NCBI GenBank assembly: GCA_029962745.1
Contig: CM057162.1
Location: forward strand, 6,776,125 to 6,840,124
DNA length: 64,000 nt
Origin: Echinometra lucunter
Taxonomy: Eukaryota; Echinodermata; Echinoidea; Camarodonta; Echinometridae
Direction: 5' to 3'
Each line of letters begins with the position of its first letter. The first letter of the stretch is position 1. Shown piece after piece: positions 56,356 to 64,000 of the stretch. The position numbers and the translations under genes were made by a program. The notes beneath the pieces were generated by a model that searched no databases, had not been told where the DNA came from, and saw only the letters and a list, made by a program, of their open reading frames with translations.

Positions 56356-59300
56356 GGTGAGTATGATTTAGATAAAGGCACATTATGTTTTCAGTCCACC
56401 GTATGCGTCATAATTGCTTTGTTCTTGGCGGCATTATAAAATGTGTAGTCCCACTCTCTTAATTTTCTGTGGGTATTCTAGACCTAAGTTAATATGGACA
56501 ACTGCACGATTTGATTCAAAGATAGGAACTTTCATTTTCTAGAATATACGTTTATTTTTTTCACTCTGTGTCAAGAAAGACTTTGTTATTTTTAGTGAGT
56601 GAGTATGAAGTGGAGACAGTCGAGAAAGTGAGCTTTGAGTCTTGAGAGGCTTAATGTTACATGAGAAGATTGGCATGATAGGGGGTCGGATGTCCGGGGT
56701 CAGGTGTCCGGACATGTCACAAAAATAAAGCCTTCTTTTTTGTCTTTGGATTAAACAAAAACTATGTGTTGATTAGAGCTAATCATCATCAATATTTGTT
56801 CTTTATAATATTGTCTAACATTTGTGCTAAAACATTTAAGAGATTGTGTTCGTAAACTTTTTCAAATGGCTGTTTACAATCGACTCTCCGGACACCCAAC
56901 ACCTGGGTATACAATCTTTATTTCTTTTTTTTGTGGCGCGATGCAGTACTGTGGAGTGTTCTTTCGAGAAGAGCACCGCTACTTGTCCGTTGAAAACAGT
57001 GTTGTGTTTTTATTCTAAAACGCACCTTTCAAGACCAGTGGGGGGTCTCATGAAGAGGTGTATCATGTGTATGTTAACTAGTCTTCCACATCAGTCATTT
57101 TAATTAGTGCCTGAAGTTTTCTGCTTTGTGGATTTTCCACAAATAAACCATTTCCCCCTTGCGGAAAATGCTTTTTGAAAAAAAGATGTGAAAATTTATG
57201 AGAAGAAAATCTATAAATTTGGTAAGCAGTCTTAGAAATTATGATAAGTGTGAAATAATCGGTTTGAAAATGCGTCATGATTAATGATGATTACCCATAC
57301 AGTATGTAAAATCCAATCTAGAAATTGCCTAAGACTCAGTGAAACTCTATGGTCTGATTGCGATAGCGATAAAACTTTTCCAACTTTCAAATTCCATTGT
57401 ACATTGTGCAATGCAACATCGGATCCCAGAAGCTCATTTGTGACCTGCCTCCTCAAAACCACCAATAAATCGCCGAAATCCATTTTGCTGTTACATCTCA
57501 TCTAAAAGTAGAGATTCTCAGCTTTTCATGAATGGTATAAAATGACTCATCCAAATTGGTCCACAATAACCCCCTCAAAAATGCATTAGATAATAATTGG
57601 GAATCGATAACCTCCATTCAGAGAAATGAGCATTTTGGAACAAAAAAGCATACAGGGGCTCCTCTGCGCTCTTTTGTTTGTGAGGGAGTGCAGAAGGGTA
57701 TTCAATAGTCCATAACACTGGTATGAAAGGTTTATTAGATTAGGCTAAAATTTGGCACAACTTGGGATTAGGACCTATTCTTTATCTTCTCCCAAAATCA
57801 GTTCATTACCTTGATGAATATTTGGCTAGGATGGTGTGGAATGAATGTATGATAAAAACACTCCATGAAGCTGTCAAGTTGTATCAGGGGAAAATGGGGA
57901 GTCATTTTAAAATTGCTAAAAATGATATTTCTGGGGCGAATTGTGATCCCAAACTCCCAAAAGTTCCAGTTTCCACATAATCAATTAACTTGCGACCCGT
58001 ATCTCAGTTGGCGATTTTTTTTATTTTTAAGAAAAAAAATTAAAAATCAGATTTTTAAAATTTAAATCAGATTTTTTTTATTTTTTTTATTTTTTAAAAG
58101 TTAATTCGAAAAAAAAAAGTTTAATTACCAAAAGGCCTCACCCTACAATGACACCAATTGTAATTTCATCATACATTTCACTCCTAATATTTTTCTTAAC
58201 CATATGATTTGTAATTAAATCTAGTCAAAATGGGCAAATAAAAATCAATTTGAGGAATCATGTACATGTATATGAACTTAATTCTATCATACATACATGT
58301 AGGGCTATGAAGGAAACTTCCATAGGGAATTCCCAGTGAGTAGAGAATATTCCCCTCTGGGAATTTCCACTGAGTATTAAACAAAAAAATCCCAGAGGAA
58401 AATCTCCAGACACTCCTCAGTGAAAATTGTATTTAAATGTGCACTCAACAGCTTTGTGACAGTTTTGCAAATTGGTATTAAAGCTCATCCATTGCTACAT
58501 ATAGAGATGTAAAACTGTCAGTGTTGGAGACCAATATAAGAGACAGCTTAGTCAAAGGGTGACTACACTACATCATGTTACTGTGATTTTTACATTAATC
58601 TACAATTCTTTAATATTCACATGTTCTCTAAAAATCTGTTTGATACATGAAGTAGGAAAAAAAAACAACTTTTGACCCTATACAACTGTAAGTTTGACTT
58701 AAAGGAAAAAACCAGCAAAACTGCTGATATTACAACATACATGTATGGTACATGTATGTATTACAAAAAGAAGTATTTTAAATCAGACACAACTTACAAC
58801 TGTAATTGATTGTAACTTACATGTAAGTACCTATATGCACATCTTAAGATTTAAATGTAGTTTTAAAAGTTTATTTTGAGTTTTGCAGATTGTTTTTATA
58901 GATCCTCTTTCCATTCCTACATGCAAATACAAAACTTCCATAGCACTTCCTCAGAAAAGTCTTGGATTATGTGATAAATGATAAAAAATAAATAAGAAAC
59001 TTGTTTCACTATTAATAGCTGACAAAGAATGTAAATTTCAGAAGAAAAACTTGACATTTACAAAAAATGGAGTAACTGTTGACGACACAAATCGCTAATT
59101 TTTAAGGAATCAGCTGATTTTATTGACTTGATTTTAATTTGTTTTAAGTAGATATGAAGGATTTGTTGATTTTTTGTTGATATAGAATTAATTCAAAGTT
59201 TTTCAATTGATATAAAGTTAATTCAAAGTTTTTCAGTTGATTTGAAGAATTAAAACTGCCTTGAACAAACAATTTGTCAATGATTTGTACATGTTTTAAT

Positions 59301-59399
59301 GGAAGTGATTTAAATCAATGATTAAAAAAAAAATTGTGATTTAAATCGCGATTTAAATCATGATTTAAATCAACGTGATTTAAATCCGCCAACCCTGCT

Positions 59400-60462
59400 G
59401 CTGTTCTACACATCAAAACTGTCGGAGCTCTGGGGTGGATAGCGGAGCATTTGCGAAGATGTGACTTGAATAAAGTATAAATTAAAAACCTTGATGGTTT
59501 CTTCCGACATCAATCGTACAAGCCGTTACTTTGACTACAACTGCTATCATTCTGTGACCAAATGAATATTTATTAAAACTAAAGGTACACTAACTTTCAT
59601 TTCTTTTCATATTTGAAATATACAAATAACGCAAGTGTGTGAAATGAAGAAAATTACCTTGAAATTGGTTTTCCATCGCAGAGTCAGAAATTGTACCGTG
59701 CGCCACCTGCATAGCTAGCTAGCCTTTTCCATGAACTTTTGTGATTATCCATTGTTTATGCCAGGTTCAAGACGTAAGAATTCGATATTTTGCAGATATC
59801 AAGTGTCGGGTACACATGTAGAAAGTACCTCATCTGACAATTCATAGAAAAAAAGGGATTCGGGTCTGTAGAGAAGAAGCTGCAGTTACAGCTTTCCTCC
59901 AGGCACATGTCCACAAAACAACTTAAAATATTCATTCTTGGTTTAGTTCTTACCCCCACTATGTCACAATTTGCTTAAATATGTTTGATGTATTTTATGT
60001 ATATGTTTTATGATGTAAGTACTATGTTTTGTAATCATGCTCTTACCCACAGTCCTGTACAATGTTCCCATAGAAACATGTAACCTGGACTTTTTATGTT
60101 TGTTTCCCTTTGTTTGAAATCAATAAAGGTGATTATGAAAAAAAAAAAAAACGATTCCAACCAATTGCAGGTTTAGTTAAAATCCCTGCACGGGATGATG
60201 GAAAAAAGATTTTCCACGCGCATGCCCCTTACTTTTGCCCCCAGGGGCCAAAGGGGTGCACCTTCCCCCTTGTCATGGACACATTTTTTTTTCTTCTAAA
60301 GATATATGTAAAAATATCAAGTCGGGAGAAAAGATGTACTCATGGGCCGGGCCACATGCACCATATTACATTTTAGATCCCTTCCCCTATTGATGATTCC
60401 CACTAAGTTTGGTTGAAATCCGTGCACCAGTTCTGGAGAAGATGAAAACGTGATTCTCCCTA
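59400..60462 (+). repeat. ~1-kb dispersed repeat, copy 2, with a retroposed insert
   Basis: Homologous to 42840-43690. Relative to that copy it has ~215 extra bases (59932-60152) between CTTAAAATATT and GATTCCAAC. Confidence 0.9.
59932..60152 (+). mobile_element. Retroposed 3' end with poly-A tail
   Basis: The insert ends GAAATCAATAAAGGTGATTA followed by TG and a run of A. AATAAA plus poly-A marks the 3' end of an RNA copied into DNA, either a LINE 3' end or a processed transcript. No ORF. Confidence 0.7.
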
Positions 60463-61369
60463 AATTGAAAATTGAAAAAACTAATTTTTACGTAGCCTTG
60501 GAGACTATCAGTCATTTATAATGAGTTTAAGTACTGAAGGTACAGTATTAATGCAAAAGATAACCTTGAGCCTTGAACCATGAAGAGATCATCCCTCAAG
60601 CAGCTCTTTCAAAGCTTAACTGGGATGGGATGTGTAGGTGATGGTGCAGACAAATCTGTTGAAATTCTATTTACAATAGAATTAAAAACATTGAAGAAAC
60701 ACAAATACTTAAAATGATTGAAAAGGTCAACCTATTCTTGCACAGCACTTGTTTATTCATTAAAAAAGAACAATAATGATCCATTTCTTCCTCTGTATAG
60801 AATTCAATTTATAATGTAAACTGGTCATATGTAATAGTCGTTAAAAAATGAAATTACAAATAAAAATTGACCAGACACATGTTTATGTGTATAAACCTGA
60901 ATAAAATTTTAATTTCTTTTTAAGTTCAAATATTTGATTGCTGTTGAGCTCTGCTGTAATTGTTTAGAACTATTGCCAGCATATTTTGAGTCTGAGTATT
61001 TGAAGTATGAAGGCACCTATGGAACATTTCCTTTCTTTTGATATTGAAATAATCAGAATAAAAACAAATTGAAAATTGAATCAAACTAATTTTTACTTTT
61101 TTTTACATTTTTTTTTTTTTTTTTTTTTTTTGCAGTGTTCGTCCATACGGAATAAATATGAGAAAATTCAAATATTATTTTCCACCCTATACAAAACTTG
61201 ACTTTCTCTTTTGAGTGGCCATCTTGCTTTTTAATAATCAGATCAGACAGTTTTTCTAGCATCTATTTCGCTTTCTAACTTCTTTCTATGGTCTCTGTTC
61301 ACTGATAAATAAGAATAAAAAATTAAATTCCTTTTCATTTTGTTATATTTTCTTAATTTGTAAATCTAG

Positions 61370-61491
61370 ATCCTGAGCAGTGAGATTGGTTTTTGACATT
61401 GCAACCTACTCAAGATGAAGAGAGAAGACATGGAAAGTGAGACAGAGACAGGGAAGGGCAAGAGCAAGAAGATTAAAGTGGAGTCAGTCAG
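61370..61491 (+). CDS. GABPA: GABPA exon 2 (first coding exon)
   Basis: Acceptor TAAATCTAG|ATCCTG, 45 nt of 5' UTR, ATG at 61415, donor GTCAG|GTAAAA. Encodes MKREDMESETETGKGKSKKI and KVESV; the lysine-rich GKGKSKKIK could serve nuclear import. Ends phase 2. Confidence 0.85.
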
Positions 61492-64000
61492 GTAAAATGA
61501 TTGTCACCTTTTCGGTTATCATCATCTGATCATCATCTTCTTCTTTTTCTTCTTCTTTTTTTTTTTTTTTTCTTCTTCTTCTTCTTCTGAAGCCTCTTCT
61601 TTTTCTTCTTCATCTTCTTGTTATTTTTATGTTTTTTCTTCTGCCTCTGCTTTTTCTTCTTTTCCTTTTTTATTCTTTTTTCTTCTACTTTTCTTCTTCT
61701 TGTTTTCTTCTTTTTTCTTCTTCTTGTTTTCTTCTTTTTTCTTTTCCTCCTCTTTCTGTTGCTTCTCCCTCTCATCATCATCATCATCATCTTCACCATC
61801 ATGCTCACCATCATGCTCACCATCATCCTCACCATCATCACTATCATCATCACCATCATCATCATCATCATCATCATCATCACTATCATCATCATCATCA
61901 TCATCATCATCACCATCATCACTATCATCATCATCATCATCATCATCACCATCATCAATATCATCATCATCACTATCATCATCATCATCATCACCATCAG
62001 CAATATCATCATCATCATTATCATCATCATCATCATCATCATCATCACCATCGTCACCATCAGCACCATCACCATCATTATCATCACCATCATCATCATC
62101 ATCATCACCATCATCATTACCATCATCATCATCATCATCATCACTATCATCATCACCATTTTTGTTGTTGGCATCATCACCAGCAGCATTGTTTTGTTGA
62201 TGTCAGTTTTGCATTACTCTCCATTATTTACTTGAAAAGAAAGAGAGAAGCCTGGTTAAATATTGTATTTTGTTGTTTGTATGTTTGTTTTTTTGTAATT
62301 CAGCCTTGCCTCTCAGAATGTCATAACCCAGATGATGGATATTGCTCACCCTTTATCAACTCTTAAGAAGATGCTAGGACAGAGACTACAATGTAAACTG
62401 GATGAACATGAGATATACCTTCAAAACACTGCCACTGTAAGTCTGTAACAGGGAAAGCATTAAGATTTTCTGTACTATTTTTTTTCTTACTTCTGTTCAT
62501 TCCAAATGACATTTTGTAATGACCCCAATGGCTATTTTACTGTCGGGGCTATTTTGCAACTTATATGGGCTATTTTCGACATTTTGGGTGCAAATGGCCC
62601 TTAGCCTTTGTGGTTTTTTTTTCCACTGGTCTATAATACCAGCATTTAAAAATTGCCCGAACTTGGAGTATAGATTGCACTTAACATAATGCTTGCAAAA
62701 ATCCCACAGGGCAGCACAGCGAAAGTTTACATACATGTAGGAACCAACTTACATGTAGTTGAGAATATGTGAACAGATGCCGAAGTAACTGGCATGTCGC
62801 TAATTGCACATACATTAAGACGGAGCAAGCCTTCCCCCCAAAAAAACCTTTGCCATGACTCACAAACTGTCGTGGCACTGCCATGTGGGTTTTTGCGCAA
62901 GCAGAGCATCTATACACCAAGTCAGGGCAACTTAACAGGACGCACTGCTTTGAGACAATTTGGCCAAAAATTCACAAAAGAAGTTTGAAATATGGGGTGG
63001 TTGAAAGTTGAAACCCTCTCCTGCATTGGCGTAAATTTTTGAGAGGGGGGATGGTGGCATGTACAAATATTCCCCCACTTTTTATTGATATTTTTATTAA
63101 TCAGTTGGTAAAATTTTGATAATCTGTCATAAACGACCATTGTATTTTGAAATTTCTGTTTGAAAATGCGATTAAAAACCAGAAAAATTATTATTTTTGG
63201 CTCGCTTGCTTCGCTCGCTTGCACAATCAATATTAAAATGTGTCAAACGAAGCAAAATTCTAGCAACATTTTTAACTCCATAAACTACCCTGTTGCGCGT
63301 GCACTAGGCATGTGTAGCCCCAGCGTGTTTCTCTTTCGCCCTTCCCCTCTCTCTCTCTCTCTTATCAAACTTTGAAGGTTGATTGTTTCTCCAGCAAGGG
63401 TTGTACAGTGCTTTTGTTTAGGCTTACTGCAATCTCAGGTGTCTAGAAGTTGCCAAAATCAAATCGGGGTTTCAGTTTTAAATAATGGGTTTTCATTGTG
63501 GTGCGCTTGTTCCCCCTTTTTTTAAGAACTGCACTTATGGGGGTTTAAATCATGGAAAAGGTTTTAAACCTCAAAAAAAAACATTATGGAGGTTTAAATC
63601 TTATCCATGGTTTAAATCTCTTTTGTGCAATTTGGCCTCTTAGTTTAGATAGGGTCTAGGCAAATGTGAGAGTACTGCAGTTTGTATGTACAGAAAATCA
63701 TGTCATTCCCAAATGTCTTGAGGGGGAAAAGAAATTGATTTCTGTAAGGCCTCTTATATTAATGTGTAGCATGTAGACCTTGCAAATTGATGTATGATCT
63801 CCTTGTGGCATGATCTTGGCTAAAATTTTGTTCCAATATGTCATATTAGACATTTTGATTTTTCCATTTTTGCATTTTGCATTCATGACATATACCTAAC
63901 TACCTTTTTTTTTCCTTTGGACTTCACAGTTGGTGGAGGATAAGAGTTTATTAGAGCAAGGCATCTCAGCAGAAGGAGTGGTCCAGTTCAGTGTTCAAGT
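61415..64000 (+). CDS. GABPA: GA-binding protein alpha (ETS family), N-terminal part
   Basis: Coding exons 61415-61491, 62304-62436 and 63930-64000 (continues beyond the window) join in phase to ~92 residues. The N-terminus MKREDMESETETGKG resembles vertebrate GABPA (KRE near the start). Residues ~26-92 match the GABPA OST (on-sight) domain: PLSTLKKMLGQRLQCKLDEH corresponds to the family's IGNLKKLLEPRLQC...LDAHE, and SLLEQGISAEGVVQFSVQ to SLFDQGVKTDGTVQLSVQ. GABPA is the ETS DNA-binding subunit of GABP/NRF-2, which activates nuclear genes for mitochondrial and ribosomal functions with GABPB. The pointed and ETS domains would lie off the right edge. Identification rests on remembered family sequence but the match is clear. 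Confidence 0.93.
61545..61765. repeat. TTC/TTTTC pyrimidine microsatellite
   Basis: Interrupted TTC triplets and T runs directly after the donor of GABPA exon 2. Confidence 0.9.
61772..62160. repeat. ~390-bp ATC microsatellite in GABPA intron 2
   Basis: (ATC)n with scattered ACC, ACT and AGC triplets. All six frames stay open for long stretches (poly-His, Ser, Ile, Met); none is a gene. Confidence 0.97.
62304..62436 (+). CDS. GABPA: GABPA exon 3, OST domain first half
   Basis: Acceptor TTTGTAATTCAG|CCTTG, donor GCCACT|GTAAGT. Reads SLASQNVITQMMDIAHPLST, then LKKMLGQRLQCKLDEHEIYL. Phase 2 in, 0 out. Confidence 0.93.
62955..63640. mobile_element. MITE with CAAAAGARGTTTGAAA-type ends in GABPA intron 3
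   Basis: Left TTTGGCCAAAAATTCACAAA then AGAAGTTTG; right GGTTTAAATCTCTTTTGTGC then AATTTGGCC. Inverted ends related to those of 12712-12930. Contains a G-run segment (63040-63080) and a CT tract (63348-63362). Confidence 0.55.
63930..64000 (+). CDS. GABPA: GABPA exon 4 (partial), OST domain second half
   Basis: Acceptor GGACTTCACAG|TTGGTG. Reads LVEDKSLLEQGISAEGVVQF then SVQ. Cut by the window edge. Confidence 0.92.
   Translation, partial: MVEDKSLLEQGISAEGVVQFSVQ

Larger units (their letters stand above)
56356..61369. other. GABPA intron 1 (predicted)
   Basis: Contains the dispersed repeat copy at 59400-60462, an ATTTAAATCA-rich stretch at 58050-58110 and 59330-59390, and a T run at ~61109-61132. 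No exon seen. Confidence 0.5.

Noticed and set aside
61533..62366. Long open frames on both strands (His, Ser, Ile, Met-rich)
   Set aside because: They are translations of the ATC and TTC microsatellites inside GABPA intron 2.
1..64000. tRNA or rRNA genes
   Set aside because: I looked for A/B-box type cloverleaf words and rRNA-like text and saw none that I could support by eye.

Overview
The window is eukaryotic nuclear DNA: AT-rich, intron-rich, full of microsatellites, G/C homopolymer runs and short inverted-repeat transposons, with two 500-N scaffold gaps (28733-29232, 51101-51600). The gene content (a GABPA orthologue, a large C2H2 zinc-finger gene, an immunoglobulin-superfamily exon) shows an animal. 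The style of the repeats (dense MITEs and foldback elements, TACATGTA palindromes, long G runs) suggests a marine invertebrate deuterostome, most likely an echinoderm of the sea-urchin type; that assignment is inference.

Layout. 1-3.3 kb: candidate 5' end of a minus-strand gene (three phase-0 exons, E2F and ETS sites upstream) among foldback repeats. 3.6-10.7 kb: repeats and unassigned DNA. 11.3-27.1 kb: a minus-strand zinc-finger gene. Ten exons can be joined in compatible phases into a 773-residue protein with 12 C2H2 fingers. It carries local exon-scale duplications in three places, including a 113-bp array (10 copies) that repeats a 3' splice site plus the start of the next exon, and the first 23 nt of that exon match a pogo-type MITE found elsewhere in the window. 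28-32.5 kb: upstream and unassigned DNA. 32.56-36.85 kb: a 4.3-kb foldback element with ~1.17-kb arms, bounded by TTAA, whose arms hold six perfect DR1 nuclear-receptor motifs. 37.1-38.2 kb: about 25 copies of a 39-bp unit reading as a proline/glycine-rich repeat (HPGPSNIPA) with one frame break. 38-50 kb: mostly repeats. 50.5-50.8 kb: one Ig-domain exon on the minus strand. 52-56 kb: repeats. 56.2-64 kb: start of the plus-strand GABPA gene (5' exon with tandem ETS sites, then three coding exons, running off the right edge).

Both recognised genes are transcription-factor genes, transcribed away from each other and separated by about 29 kb of repeat-rich DNA. The most notable result is how the zinc-finger gene has been reshaped by local duplication and transposon sequence. 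The second is the foldback element, which could spread DR1 hormone-response motifs. Exon borders were read by eye from splice consensus and reading phase; no search or alignment program was available.
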